Shown piece after piece: positions 17,762-25,549 of a stretch of DNA of 64,000 nucleotides (positions are counted from its first letter, which is position 1; each line of letters starts with the position of its first letter). The stretch comes from Tenacibaculum haliotis. Its GTDB lineage: Bacteria > Bacteroidota > Bacteroidia > Flavobacteriales > Flavobacteriaceae. The stretch lies in the NCBI RefSeq assembly GCF_025215075.1, contig NZ_JAOBTH010000022.1, positions 62,001 to 126,000 on the forward strand, written 5' to 3'. A program made the position numbers and the translations under genes. Below the pieces are notes generated by a model. It did no database searches and was not told where the DNA came from. It was given only the letters and a program-made list of their open reading frames with translations.

Positions 17762-18503
17762 TTCTTTGGATTGATTTTGTAATAATTTGATAAATTTCTT
17801 GTTGTTCTTTGTTGAGTAATTCTAAATGATTCTGAATCGTTTTTTGATCGTTTCTCTTCGCAGGCCCAGTTTGAGCTTCTTCTGGATTTAAGGAGATGAT
17901 TTTTCTTGCTGTTTCCTGAATTAAAGGTTGTAAAATTTCAAAAGGAACCTGGTGTTCTTTACAAATGTCTTCACCAATTTTGTAAAAGTGGTTTGTAAAA
18001 TTATTTACAAAAACAGCAGCGACATGTATGGTTTTACGTTGTTTAGAATTTATATGATATGTTTTTTTTCCGATTGATGTTGCTAATTTTTCTAATATAT
18101 TTAAATCTTCCTCGTTTTCAGCTTCTAAACAAAATGGAATTTCATCAAAATTAACAGTTTTATCCTTCGAAAAACTTTGTAACAAGTAAAAAACACCTTT
18201 CCGGCTCTTATTTTTTAAAGAATTTAAAGAGGCACTTCCAGAAGTATGTACAATCAAGCTGTTTTTTTTATCAATTTCTGATGAAACTTCAGAGATAGCA
18301 TCATCTGAAACCGCAATAATATACACGTCGGCATCTATTAATAGCTCTAAACTATTGGTAATGGAAACATCTTCCTTTAAATGTTTAATTTGCTGCAGGT
18401 TTCTGGCGTACACTTGCACTAAAGAAACTGCTTTCGTTTTATTAAAAGCTTTTGCTAAGTGAGTTGCTACATTTCCGCCGCCAATAATCGCAATTCTAAT
18501 CAT
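17745..18503 (-). CDS. DUF2520 Rossmann-fold oxidoreductase-like protein
   Basis: A 252-residue protein counted from the ATG at 18503 (a GTG two codons upstream is less likely). The N-terminal Rossmann domain has the nucleotide-binding 'GGGNVATHLAKAF', and 'HTSGSASLNSL' near 91 is typical; the C-terminal helical DUF2520 domain follows. The family resembles ProC-type and ketopantoate reductases, but its substrate is not known. It overlaps kdsC by 17 bases, implying translational coupling. It is divergent from bshB1. Confidence 0.85.
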   Translation of the reverse strand: MIRIAIIGGGNVATHLAKAFNKTKAVSLVQVYARNLQQIKHLKEDVSITNSLELLIDADVYIIAVSDDAISEVSSEIDKKNSLIVHTSGSASLNSLKNKSRKGVFYLLQSFSKDKTVNFDEIPFCLEAENEEDLNILEKLATSIGKKTYHINSKQRKTIHVAAVFVNNFTNHFYKIGEDICKEHQVPFEILQPLIQETARKIISLNPEEAQTGPAKRNDQKTIQNHLELLNKEQQEIYQIITKSIQRNGKKL

Positions 18504-18619
18504 AAGCACGAAGATATTGATTTTATGTTATAGTAATTTAGCTAATTCAAAAAAGGTAAAAGGAAAATAATAAAGGTTTAAAGTTGATTTTGTAGATTAG
18601 CTTATTAAAAGAGATACAT

Positions 18620-19336
18620 ATGAAATTAGATATATTGGCGTTTGGAGCGCATCCCGATGATGTAGAGTTAGGTTGTGGAGCAACTATTGCAAAAGAAATT
18701 TCATTAGGTAAAAAGGTTGGAATTGTAGATTTAACTAGAGGGGAACTTGGTACAAGAGGTTCTGCAGATTTAAGAGATAAAGAAGCGGCAAAAGCTGCTG
18801 ATATTTTAGGTGTTTCAGTACGTGAAAACTTAGGTTTTTCAGATGGTTTTTTTATAAATGACAAAGAGCACCAATTAGCAATTATAAAGATGATTCGTAA
18901 ATATAAGCCAGAAGTGGTATTGTGCAATGCAATTGATGATCGACATATTGATCATCCTAAAGGAAGTAAAGTGGTTTCTGATGCGTGTTTTTTAAGTGGC
19001 TTATTAAAGATTGAAACTATGTTAGGGAATGAACAACAAGAAAAATGGCGTCCCAAACAAGTATATCATTATATACAATGGAAAAATATTGAGCCAGATT
19101 TTGTAATTAATGTAACCGGATTTATGGATAAAAAGGAAGCTGCAGTTTTAGCATACGCTTCACAGTTCTTTGATCCGAAAAGTAATGCTCCAGAAACGCC
19201 TATTACAAGCAAGAATTTTACAGATAGTATAAGATATAGGGCTAAAGATTTAGGAAGATTGATTGGTGTAGATTATGCAGAAGGTTTTACGTCAGAACGT
19301 TACGTGGCTGTTGAAAATTTAAGTAAATTAATTTAA
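18620..19336 (+). CDS. bshB1: Bacillithiol biosynthesis deacetylase BshB1
   Basis: A 238-residue LmbE-family zinc deacetylase. The metal-binding motif is H11-P-D-D14 in 'GAHPDDVELGCG'; a second element is 'DDRHIDHPKGS' near 108-117. 'GELGTRGS' and 'LNISEK'-independent family features support the BshB1 subgroup. It removes acetyl from GlcNAc-malate to give GlcN-malate, the second step of bacillithiol synthesis. bshC is present 30 kb away (48587), so the organism probably makes bacillithiol. The glycosyltransferase bshA is not in the window. A tRNA-His follows. Confidence 0.92.
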   Translation: MKLDILAFGAHPDDVELGCGATIAKEISLGKKVGIVDLTRGELGTRGSADLRDKEAAKAADILGVSVRENLGFSDGFFINDKEHQLAIIKMIRKYKPEVVLCNAIDDRHIDHPKGSKVVSDACFLSGLLKIETMLGNEQQEKWRPKQVYHYIQWKNIEPDFVINVTGFMDKKEAAVLAYASQFFDPKSNAPETPITSKNFTDSIRYRAKDLGRLIGVDYAEGFTSERYVAVENLSKLI

Positions 19337-19344
19337 AAAAAGTT

Positions 19345-19374
19345 TTGCAGATATCAGAAACCGTTGTATATTTG
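19345..19374 (+). promoter_or_regulatory. Promoter of tRNA-His
   Basis: TTG (19345-19347), a 19-base spacer and TATATTTG (19367-19374), a full Bacteroidetes consensus match 16 bases before the tRNA. Confidence 0.85.
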
Positions 19375-19390
19375 CACCCGCAAGTTACAT

Positions 19391-19465
19391 GGTGGTTGTA
19401 GCTCAGTTGGTTAGAGTATCGGTTTGTGGTACCGAGGGTCGCGGGTTCGAATCCCGTCTTCCACC
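19391..19465 (+). tRNA. tRNA-His (GTG)
   Basis: A 75-base tRNA including the encoded G-1, which faces C73. The anticodon loop is TTGTGGT (anticodon GTG). Acceptor pairs 5 and 6 are T-T mismatches (GTGGTTG against CTTCCAC). All other stems pair normally. Confidence 0.95.
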
Positions 19466-19466
19466 C

Positions 19467-19497
19467 AAAAAGTCTTCTCATTTGAGAAGACTTTTTT
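19467..19497 (+). terminator. Terminator of tRNA-His
   Basis: A GTCTTCTCA-TT-TGAGAAGAC hairpin with flanking A and T runs directly after the tRNA. Confidence 0.88.
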
Positions 19498-19507
19498 AAT
19501 TTACAGC

Positions 19508-19543
19508 AAAAAAAAACTTCTCAATTATCTTTGAGAAGTTTTT
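19508..19543 (-). terminator. Terminator overlapping the acyltransferase stop codon
   Basis: The stem CTTCTCAA/TTGAGAAG (19518-19538) with a T-run on the minus strand. The stop codon at 19525-19527 lies in the loop, and the upstream arm encodes the last residues of the acyltransferase. Confidence 0.85.
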
Positions 19544-20436
19544 CTGATTTTTAACCATTCGTCGTATTTGTCTTTATGTTTAAAGCGTTTGTGTGTCCAT
19601 AAATAACACTCAGGTTGTTTGTTTATATTTCTTTCTGTTATTTCTATAAATTTATCCGTTATTTCGAAATTGTCGTAGCTCTTAGGATTGTCTGTTATTA
19701 GTTCGAATTCAGTTTCAAAATATCCTCTTTTAATTTTAGTCGTATTCATGTTAACAACTATTAAATCGTATTTTTTTGCTAAAATTTCAGCGCCAGTATG
19801 TACGGGTACTTTTTCATTTAAAAAATGAGACCAATACCTTGTTTTACGAACTTTAGGTGATTGATCACTTAATAATATGTATAGCGTTTGTATTTTTTTA
19901 GCTTCTCTGCTGCTAATTGTTTTGTTGAAGGCAATAGTAGGAACTCCTTCGAAACCAAATTTAGTTCTCGAAGCCTTTATTTTTTTTTCAAAAAAAGGAT
20001 TTTGTATTTTGGTGTAAGCGCCATAGCAGTTAATGTTTAAATACTTTGGCATTGCAAAAGCCCATTCCCAGTTAGCTTGATGGGCACCAACTAAAGCAAT
20101 ACTTTTTCCTTGTTTAGTTAATTCGTTTATAAGTTCAGGGTTTTTGTATTTGTATCTTTTTGATATTTCTTTTTCGCTAATGGTAAAAGATTTTATGCTT
20201 TCGAAAATTAAATCAACAAAGTGTCTAGAGAATTTTCTTGATAATTTATTTATCTCTTTTCTTTTTTTATTAGGAAAAGCTGTTTTTAAATTACTAATAA
20301 TAGTTTTTTTTCTATAACCGATAATATGATATAGTATAAAAAAGAAAAAGTCAGAAAGTATGTATAAGATTCCCATAGGTAATCTTGATAACATCCATAT
20401 AAAAGGATAGGTAATTGCAAAAGTAAAAAACTTCAT
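19525..20436 (-). CDS. LpxL/HtrB-like lysophospholipid acyltransferase
   Basis: A 303-residue protein of the Lip_A_acyltransferase family. The catalytic HxxxxE motif is H119-Q-A-N-W-E124, preceded by 'SIALVGAH'; 'LLSDQSP' near 190 and 'PVHTGAEILAKKYD' near 208 are the expected downstream blocks. A hydrophobic N-terminus (about 1-40) anchors it in the inner membrane. It probably adds a secondary acyl chain to lipid A, or acts on a related lipid such as an ornithine or glycine lipid. It is a single gene divergent from the rhomboid gene. Its terminator begins inside its last codons. Confidence 0.88.
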   Translation of the reverse strand: MKFFTFAITYPFIWMLSRLPMGILYILSDFFFFILYHIIGYRKKTIISNLKTAFPNKKRKEINKLSRKFSRHFVDLIFESIKSFTISEKEISKRYKYKNPELINELTKQGKSIALVGAHQANWEWAFAMPKYLNINCYGAYTKIQNPFFEKKIKASRTKFGFEGVPTIAFNKTISSREAKKIQTLYILLSDQSPKVRKTRYWSHFLNEKVPVHTGAEILAKKYDLIVVNMNTTKIKRGYFETEFELITDNPKSYDNFEITDKFIEITERNINKQPECYLWTHKRFKHKDKYDEWLKIRKTSQR

Positions 20437-20526
20437 AATTTTAATTTAAAACGCAAATATCGGATTAAATTATCAATCATTTGCTTTATTAACTTTTGAT
20501 TATGTTTGTGGTTATAAATATATATA

Positions 20527-21168
20527 ATGAGTCAAATTATTTTAATATTAATAGTTGCAAACGTTTTAGTGTCTTATAAGGGATTTAATGATCTTGTTTT
20601 TTTTGATAGATACAAGTTTCAAGTGCAAAAAATACTAGGAGGAGAAAAGTTAAGAATGCTAACATCGGGTTTTTTACATGTAGATTGGATGCATTTGGGT
20701 TTTAACATGTATGCATTGTATCTTTTCGGAAAAGTAGTGGTTGTTAATTTCGGAATTCCTTATTTCTTGTTGATTTATGTGGGGAGTTTGGTTGCGGGGA
20801 GTCTGTATTCATTGTATCAGCATAAAAATGAATTTTATTACAGTGCTGTCGGCGCTTCTGGTGCCGTATCGGGTATTATTTTTTCATCAATAATGTTGTA
20901 TCCAGATATGGAGTTAATAATGTTGCCAATTCCAATTCCTTTACCAGGGTATATTTTTGGTATTGGGTATTTATTGTATTCAATCTACGGAATGAAAAAT
21001 CAGGTAGGTAATGTTGGGCATTCTGCGCATTTAGGAGGTGCGATAGGTGGTTATGTATTAACATTACTATTAAAACCAAGTGTTATAGGAAACAATACTT
21101 TAATGATAGGAATTATCGGAGTGATTATAGTGGGGTTGTTTTTATTTGGAGATAAATTAAAGAAGTAA
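20527..21168 (+). CDS. Rhomboid-family intramembrane serine protease
   Basis: A 213-residue polytopic protein with six predicted helices. Catalytic Ser111 is in 'VGASGAVSG' and catalytic His168 in 'GHSAHLGGAIGG'; the 'HVDWMHLGFNMYALYLFG' loop 1/helix 2 motif (about 51-68) is characteristic. It cleaves substrate helices within the membrane; its substrates are unknown. It is divergent from the acyltransferase gene and ends at a bidirectional terminator shared with the tRNA-Gly array. Confidence 0.93.
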   Translation: MSQIILILIVANVLVSYKGFNDLVFFDRYKFQVQKILGGEKLRMLTSGFLHVDWMHLGFNMYALYLFGKVVVVNFGIPYFLLIYVGSLVAGSLYSLYQHKNEFYYSAVGASGAVSGIIFSSIMLYPDMELIMLPIPIPLPGYIFGIGYLLYSIYGMKNQVGNVGHSAHLGGAIGGYVLTLLLKPSVIGNNTLMIGIIGVIIVGLFLFGDKLKK

Positions 21169-21172
21169 AAAT

Positions 21173-21203
21173 AAAAAAGCCGAAACAAATGTTTCGGCTT
21201 TTT
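21173..21203. terminator. Bidirectional terminator, rhomboid gene and tRNA-Gly array
   Basis: A GCCGAAACA/TGTTTCGGC hairpin with an A-run and a T-run between the plus-strand rhomboid gene and the minus-strand tRNA array. Confidence 0.9.
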
Positions 21204-21204
21204 G

Positions 21205-21277
21205 AGCGAAAGACCAGGTTCGAACTGGCGACATTCAGCTTGGAAGGCTGACGCTCTACCAACTGAGCTACTTTCGC
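21205..21277 (-). tRNA. tRNA-Gly (TCC), third gene of array
   Basis: A 73-base tRNA with acceptor GCGAAAG/CTTTCGC, anticodon stem TCAGC/GCTGA and loop CTTCCAA (TCC), and T-loop TTCGAAC. The mature sequence is the same in all three copies. This copy is farthest from the promoter. Confidence 0.97.
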
Positions 21278-21320
21278 ATTGGTAAATATAGGTTTTAGAG
21301 TCTACCTTTTAAAGACTTGG

Positions 21321-21393
21321 AGCGAAAGACCAGGTTCGAACTGGCGACATTCAGCTTGGAAGGCTGACGCTCTACCAACTGAGCTACTTTCGC
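21321..21393 (-). tRNA. tRNA-Gly (TCC), second gene of array
   Basis: Identical to the neighbouring copies over the 73-base tRNA; the spacer on each side is also nearly repeated. Confidence 0.97.
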
Positions 21394-21437
21394 ATTGGTA
21401 AATAAAGGTTTTTAAAGTCTACCTTTTAAAGACTTAG

Positions 21438-21510
21438 AGCGAAAGACCAGGTTCGAACTGGCGACATTCAGCTTGGAAGGCTGACGCTCTACCAACTGAG
21501 CTACTTTCGC
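21438..21510 (-). tRNA. tRNA-Gly (TCC), first gene of array
   Basis: The promoter-proximal copy of the three tandem tRNA-Gly(TCC) genes, 73 bases, with the same anticodon loop CTTCCAA. Confidence 0.97.
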
Positions 21511-21579
21511 ATTGGTAAAGATTATTGCAATTACTTGCACTTGCTTTTTAATAAAATAAATTATGTTGTAAAGCGGTTG

Positions 21580-21609
21580 CAAATATAAGATGTTTTCTAG
21601 TATTTGCAA
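21580..21609 (-). promoter_or_regulatory. Promoter of the tRNA-Gly array
   Basis: On the minus strand TTG (21607-21609), a 19-base spacer and TATATTTG (21580-21587), a perfect Bacteroidetes promoter 70 bases before the first tRNA-Gly. Confidence 0.87.
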
Positions 21610-21626
21610 TGGTATTTTTAATAAAA

Positions 21627-22073
21627 TTAATAAAATTTTTGATCTTCTCTCATAACTTTCACGAAATGAAAACCATAGATCTCAAATCCTTCATTGTAAT
21701 AAAATTTTTGAGACTTTCTATTAGCTGTATAAGTGTTTAATTCTGCCGCTTCACATCCTTTAGCCTTGGTGTATTCGTAAATCCATTTAAAAAATAACTT
21801 CCCTAAATTTTGCCCACGATATGTTTCATCAATAATAACATGATCTGGTTCTACACTTTTGCCAAGATAATGACGCATGCTATACCAAAGACCGGAAATA
21901 CCAATTAACAAATCATCATCAAAAACACCAATACATTCATAGGTATTATACGTTACCATTTCTAAAACACGTTCTTTTAAAACTTTATCAGGGGTGGTGG
22001 TATTTACTTTTCTTAATAACGGAAGAATACTTAGTATGTCTTTTTTATCAATAGGTTTAAAGTTGATGTTCAT
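21627..22073 (-). CDS. GNAT-family N-acetyltransferase
   Basis: A 148-residue GCN5-related acetyltransferase. The acetyl-CoA binding motif A is 'DETYRGQNLGKLFFKWIYEYTKAKGC' near 84-109 (Q/RxxGxG/A type), followed by 'AAELNTYTANRKSQKFYYNEGFEIYGFHF', the usual motif B. The substrate is unknown. The gene stands alone, divergent from a second, unrelated GNAT gene (22195). Confidence 0.88.
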   Translation of the reverse strand: MNINFKPIDKKDILSILPLLRKVNTTTPDKVLKERVLEMVTYNTYECIGVFDDDLLIGISGLWYSMRHYLGKSVEPDHVIIDETYRGQNLGKLFFKWIYEYTKAKGCEAAELNTYTANRKSQKFYYNEGFEIYGFHFVKVMREDQKFY

Positions 22074-22194
22074 TATTTATTAAATTAATAGTTAGAAAGA
22101 AATAAAAGACTAAATTACTATACATAAACGTAGTAGTTTAGAATAATAGTTTTCTATTTAAAACAGAAAAAATTTAAGATTTTAAAAATAAGAA

Positions 22195-22626
22195 ATGATT
22201 AAGATTAAAAAGATAAAAGCAGAAGAAACTTATGCTATGCGATTAGCAATCTTACGTAATGAAATTGAATTACCATATAAATTCAAAGAGGATTTTTTTG
22301 AAGAAACATTTCATTTAGGTGCATATTACGAAGAAGAGTTGGTGGGAATAGCCACTTTTATGAAAAATAAAATGGAAGGTTTTGAAGAAGCGCAATATCA
22401 ATTAAGAGGAATGGCAACGTTAGAAAAAGTAAGAGGTAAGGGTTTCGGAAAAGAGATTATTGAGGAAGCAAAAAATATTTTAAGCAAAAAAGAGGTATTT
22501 ATTTTATGGTGTAATGCTCGAAAAGAAGCAGTTTCTTTTTATGAAAAGTTATCTTTTAATAAGATGGGAGCAGCTTTTGATGTAGTGAAAGTAGGGGTGC
22601 ATTTTAAAATGTACACTAAAATATAA
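22195..22626 (+). CDS. GNAT-family N-acetyltransferase
   Basis: A 143-residue GNAT protein. Motif A is 'LRGMATLEKVRGKGFGKEIIEEA' (about 71-93, RGKGFG pyrophosphate loop) and motif B is 'LWCNARKEAVSFYEKLSFNKMG'. The pattern resembles ElaA- and YjcF-type acetyltransferases. The substrate is unknown. It is divergent from the GNAT gene at 21627 and ends at a terminator shared with tRNA-Met. Confidence 0.87.
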   Translation: MIKIKKIKAEETYAMRLAILRNEIELPYKFKEDFFEETFHLGAYYEEELVGIATFMKNKMEGFEEAQYQLRGMATLEKVRGKGFGKEIIEEAKNILSKKEVFILWCNARKEAVSFYEKLSFNKMGAAFDVVKVGVHFKMYTKI

Positions 22627-22630
22627 GCAT

Positions 22631-22662
22631 AAAAAAAACTCAAACCGTTAAGTTTGAGTTTT
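22631..22662. terminator. Bidirectional terminator, GNAT gene and tRNA-Met
   Basis: An ACTCAAAC...GTTTGAGT hairpin with flanking A and T runs between the plus-strand GNAT gene and the minus-strand tRNA-Met. Confidence 0.86.
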
Positions 22663-22663
22663 G

Positions 22664-22737
22664 TAGCGAGAAGCAGATTTGAACTGCCGACCTCAGGGTT
22701 ATGAATCCTGCGCTCTAACCAACTGAGCTATCTCGCC
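22664..22737 (-). tRNA. tRNA-Met (CAT)
   Basis: A 74-base tRNA with anticodon loop TTCATAA (CAT) and acceptor GGCGAGA/TCTCGCT (first pair G-U). The anticodon stem lacks the three G-C pairs of initiator tRNA, so it is probably the elongator. A CAT-anticodon tRNA-Ile with modified C cannot be excluded from sequence alone. Confidence 0.93.
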
Positions 22738-22748
22738 ATTTGCGGCTG

Positions 22749-22778
22749 CAAAGATAGAACTTATTTGTTTTTAAGCAA
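22749..22778 (-). promoter_or_regulatory. Promoter of tRNA-Met
   Basis: On the minus strand TTG (22776-22778), a 19-base spacer and TATCTTTG (22749-22756), a consensus match 12 bases before the tRNA. Confidence 0.85.
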
Positions 22779-22842
22779 CAAATAAATGTGATTTTTTTTT
22801 AAAAAAATAAAGATATATATTGCCGCCTTAAGAAAAAAACAA

Positions 22843-23226
22843 ATGAATAAAGTAAAGTTCGAATTAGAGTTTCCTATACACGCATCACCAAGTATGTTGT
22901 ATAATAGCTTAGCAACTCCTTCAGGATTAGAAGAGTGGTTTGCAGATAGAGTGAATTCTCGAGGAAAATTAATCACTTTTATGTGGGACGATTCTGAGGA
23001 AGAGGCCAAAATATTAGCGAAAAAAAACAATGAACGCATAAAATTTAAGTGGGTTGAAAGTGAAGATGATGAAAGTTATTTTGAATTTAGAATAGAAGTA
23101 GACGCATTAACCAAAGATGTAGCGGTAATTGTTACTGATTTTGCTGATGATGAAGATGCTGTGGAAGAAGCAAAAATGTTGTGGGAAAGTCAAATTGAAA
23201 GCTTAAAAAATAGTATTGGAGCTTAA
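22843..23226 (+). CDS. START-like (SRPBCC/AHSA1-type) domain protein
   Basis: A 127-residue single-domain protein of the START-like group found across Bacteroidetes. It begins 'KVKFELEFPIHASPSMLYNSLATPSGLEEWFADRV', the classic SRPBCC/AHSA1 opening, and has 'ITFMWDDSEEEAKIL' and an acidic 'DFADDEDAVEEAKMLWESQIESLK' C-terminal helix. The fold offers a hydrophobic ligand pocket, but ligand and role are unknown. It is cytosolic, monocistronic, and followed by its own terminator. Confidence 0.88.
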   Translation: MNKVKFELEFPIHASPSMLYNSLATPSGLEEWFADRVNSRGKLITFMWDDSEEEAKILAKKNNERIKFKWVESEDDESYFEFRIEVDALTKDVAVIVTDFADDEDAVEEAKMLWESQIESLKNSIGA

Positions 23227-23243
23227 TTTCTATCTAAGATATT

Positions 23244-23272
23244 AAAAACTCGACATTTTGTCGAGTTTTTTT
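23244..23272 (+). terminator. Terminator of the START-like gene
   Basis: An ACTCGACA-TT-TGTCGAGT hairpin followed by a T-run, 18 bases after the stop codon. Confidence 0.88.
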
Positions 23273-23322
23273 ATGGCTAATAATTACCTAAGCTGTAAAT
23301 TTGCAATCAAATTTTTTGAGAG

Positions 23323-24153
23323 ATGCTAAATTTTAACGGGAAAATAATATCAGCAAAAGAATTACAATTATCTAATGATAATAGAGCCTTTAAATATGGT
23401 GATGCTATTTTCGATACGGTAAGAGTACTTAATGCGAAAGTTGTTTTTATTGAAGATCATTATTTTAGATTGATGGCATCAATGAGAATGTTGCGTATGA
23501 AAATACCGATGAAATTTACGCTTGAATTCTTACAAGAAGAAATTTTAAAGACTACAAAAGTACTTCCGAAGGCTGAAAATTATAGAGTCCGATTAACTGT
23601 TTATAGAAAAGATGGAGGATTGTATAATCCGAAATCGAATGAAATCGATTATTTAATAGAAGCATCTGAATTTAGTTATGTAGAAAAATCTAGTTATAAG
23701 GTAGATTTATTTAAGGATTTTTATAATTATTCGGGCTTATTATCAACCATAAAAACTACAAACAGAATGCTAAATACTTTGTCTGCTATTTTTGCTGATG
23801 AAAACGATTTAGATAATTGTGTGTTGTTAAATGAACGAAAGGGAGTTGTTGAAGTAACCAACGGAAATGTATTTATAATAAAAGATTCAATTATAAAAAC
23901 ACCAGCTTTAACAGAGGGATGCATAAAAGGAATAATTAGAAAGAAAGTAATTGAAATTTTAGAAAAACATCCTGATTATACTATTAAAGAGACTGTAATT
24001 TCTCCTTTTGAATTACAAAAAGCAGATGAGGTTTTTATTACCAACGCTATTGTAGGTATTCAGTCGGTTACAAATTATCGAAAGAAGGAGTTTAAAACAG
24101 AAATAACAAATAAAATAAAAAGTAGTCTTAAATTATTAACGATAACAGGTTAA
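23323..24153 (+). CDS. Class IV aminotransferase (aminodeoxychorismate lyase-like)
   Basis: A 276-residue PLP-fold IV protein. Typical motifs are 'FKYGDAIFDTVRV' near 24-36, the PLP-lysine region 'IKTTNRMLNTLSAIFADEND' around 142-161, 'ERKGVVEVTNGNVFI' near 172 (in place of the usual E-x-x-x-x-N cofactor loop) and 'LTEGCIKGIIRKKVIE'. The length fits either 4-amino-4-deoxychorismate lyase (folate pathway) or a branched-chain/D-amino-acid aminotransferase; sequence alone does not decide. A TAAATTTG -7 box lies at 23297-23304, 18 bases before the start. The stop codon overlaps that of the convergent yqgE-like gene by 4 bases. Confidence 0.85.
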   Translation: MLNFNGKIISAKELQLSNDNRAFKYGDAIFDTVRVLNAKVVFIEDHYFRLMASMRMLRMKIPMKFTLEFLQEEILKTTKVLPKAENYRVRLTVYRKDGGLYNPKSNEIDYLIEASEFSYVEKSSYKVDLFKDFYNYSGLLSTIKTTNRMLNTLSAIFADENDLDNCVLLNERKGVVEVTNGNVFIIKDSIIKTPALTEGCIKGIIRKKVIEILEKHPDYTIKETVISPFELQKADEVFITNAIVGIQSVTNYRKKEFKTEITNKIKSSLKLLTITG

Positions 24154-24707
24154 TTCATTTGAACATCGCTGGGAGCATTCGCCCAAATTTTATATTTACC
24201 ACCTTTTTGAAGCAATTTATCTTTCCATAAGCTTTTGTCATTACTTGTTAAGATGTTTGCATAGTCGTTTTCTGAAATAAACCAAGAATCAGTATTTAAC
24301 TCATCTTCTAGCTGATTAGTTTCCCAGCCAGAATATCCTAAAAAGAAACGAATATCGGTAGGCTTTAATTTATTGCCTATTAAAAGTTCTTTTAAAAGCT
24401 CAAAATTACCACCCCAATAAATACCATTAGCAACTTCAATGCTATTCGGAATTAACTCTGGTACTTTATGTATAAAATATAAATTATCTTGTTCTACAGG
24501 GCCACCTTGATATATTGTAAAATCACAATCAATTTCGGGTACTAAATCACTTAAAACATGTTCTAAAGGTCTGTTTAAAATAAAGCCAACAGCATTTTTT
24601 GAAGTATGTTCGGTTAATAAAATAATAGTTCGTTTAAAAGAACTATCATTTAAAATAGTAGGCTCTGCAATTAATAATCTGCCTTTTTCGGGTTTAAGTG
24701 CAACCAT
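24150..24707 (-). CDS. YqgE/AlgH family protein
   Basis: A 185-residue protein of the UPF0301 (YqgE/AlgH) family: 'PEKGRLLIAEPTILNDSSFKRTIILLTEH' at the N-terminus, 'AVGFILNRPLEHVLSDL', 'YQGGPVEQDNLYFIHKVPEL' and 'RFFLGYSGWETNQLEDEL' are all conserved blocks. The family is structurally known but functionally unclear. In gammaproteobacteria AlgH was linked to alginate regulation. It is convergent with the aminotransferase gene and has no obvious terminator. Confidence 0.92.
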   Translation of the reverse strand: MVALKPEKGRLLIAEPTILNDSSFKRTIILLTEHTSKNAVGFILNRPLEHVLSDLVPEIDCDFTIYQGGPVEQDNLYFIHKVPELIPNSIEVANGIYWGGNFELLKELLIGNKLKPTDIRFFLGYSGWETNQLEDELNTDSWFISENDYANILTSNDKSLWKDKLLQKGGKYKIWANAPSDVQMN

Positions 24708-24798
24708 AATAATTAATTATTTATGTTACTAAAATAAGTAAAATTTAATAAAATTTTAACACAATTGTTAAAATATATAAAAAATAACAAGAAAAGAG

Positions 24799-25548
24799 TT
24801 ATATTTTTTCTAATTTTAGAATAACTTCATTACGTTTTCTAACCGATACAGGAATCGTTTTTTTATTTTTTAAAACTAAATAACCTCCATCTGATTTAAT
24901 GAACTCTTTGATATACTGCGTGTTAATTAAATGACTTTGGTGTACTCTTATAAAGTCAAACTCTTTTAGCATGTCTGCAAAATACTTGAGCGTTTTGCCT
25001 ACTAAAATTTTTTGATTATCGATTAAAAAGAACTCCGTATAGTTATTATCGGACTTACAACGGATAATATCATCTAAATTAACTACAATAATTTTGTCAG
25101 AAGTGCTTAAGGAAATCTTTTTAGGACGTTGATTCGGCTGATTTATCGATTGTTTTAAAACAGTTAATTGTTCTTTATCTGGCTTAATTTGAATTTTAGC
25201 TTTATTAATTGCGTTTGATAAATCTTCGTTTGAATAAGGTTTTAAAATATAATCGATAGCAGCGAATTTAAAAGCTTTAATAGCAAATTCGTCACTAGCA
25301 GTTACAAATATAATTTTTGAAGATAAATTAGGATGAATTTCAAGTATATCAAACCCAGTACCATCACCAAGCATGATATCTAAAAATAGAATATCTGGTT
25401 GTTTTTTTCTTAATAATACAGCTGCTTCTACCACACTTTTTGCGGTACCAATTATTTCAATTTCTTTATGATGCTTTATAATGTCGTTTTGCAACATTTT
25501 TAAAGCAGATGGCATATCGTCAACAATAATAGCAGTTAGTTTACTCAT
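24799..25548 (-). CDS. LytTR response regulator
   Basis: A 249-residue two-component response regulator. The receiver domain (about 1-120) has acidic residues D11-D12 and phospho-acceptor D57 in 'DILFLDIMLGDG', Thr in 'FVTASDE' and Lys in 'YILKPYS'. The LytTR DNA-binding domain occupies about 145-249 ('FIRVHQSHLINTQYIKEF' and 'LKNKKTIPVSVRKR' are conserved). LytTR regulators bind pairs of short direct repeats about 21-22 bp apart. It lies one base downstream of its probable kinase gene. A matching direct repeat lies at 29032-29065, upstream of the lipoprotein operon. Confidence 0.93.
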   Translation of the reverse strand: MSKLTAIIVDDMPSALKMLQNDIIKHHKEIEIIGTAKSVVEAAVLLRKKQPDILFLDIMLGDGTGFDILEIHPNLSSKIIFVTASDEFAIKAFKFAAIDYILKPYSNEDLSNAINKAKIQIKPDKEQLTVLKQSINQPNQRPKKISLSTSDKIIVVNLDDIIRCKSDNNYTEFFLIDNQKILVGKTLKYFADMLKEFDFIRVHQSHLINTQYIKEFIKSDGGYLVLKNKKTIPVSVRKRNEVILKLEKI

Positions 25549-25549
25549 G

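Larger units (their letters stand above)
21205..21510 (-). repeat. Tandem repeat of tRNA-Gly plus spacer, period 116-117 bp
   Basis: Three units begin at 21205, 21321 and 21438. Besides the tRNA, the spacer (ATTGGTAAATA...TCTACCTTTTAAAGACTT) is shared between units 1-2 and 2-3 with a few substitutions, showing recent unit duplication. Confidence 0.92.

Noticed and set aside
18547..18927. 126-codon minus-strand ORF over bshB1
   Set aside because: It is antisense to bshB1, whose reading frame and metal motif are clear.
19391..19465. Two adjacent T-T mismatches in the tRNA-His acceptor stem
   Set aside because: At first it looked like a degenerate tRNA, but the antisense peptide of this exact tRNA type is common in related genomes, so the mismatches are probably a normal lineage trait.
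19287..19481. Minus-strand ORF of 64 codons over the tRNA-His gene (KTGFEPATLGTTNR...)
   Set aside because: It is the antisense translation of the tRNA; this kind of peptide appears widely in databases as a false gene call.
21205..21510. CRISPR-like regular repeats
   Set aside because: The repeats are three whole tRNA-Gly genes with their spacers; the spacers are not unique and no cas gene is present.
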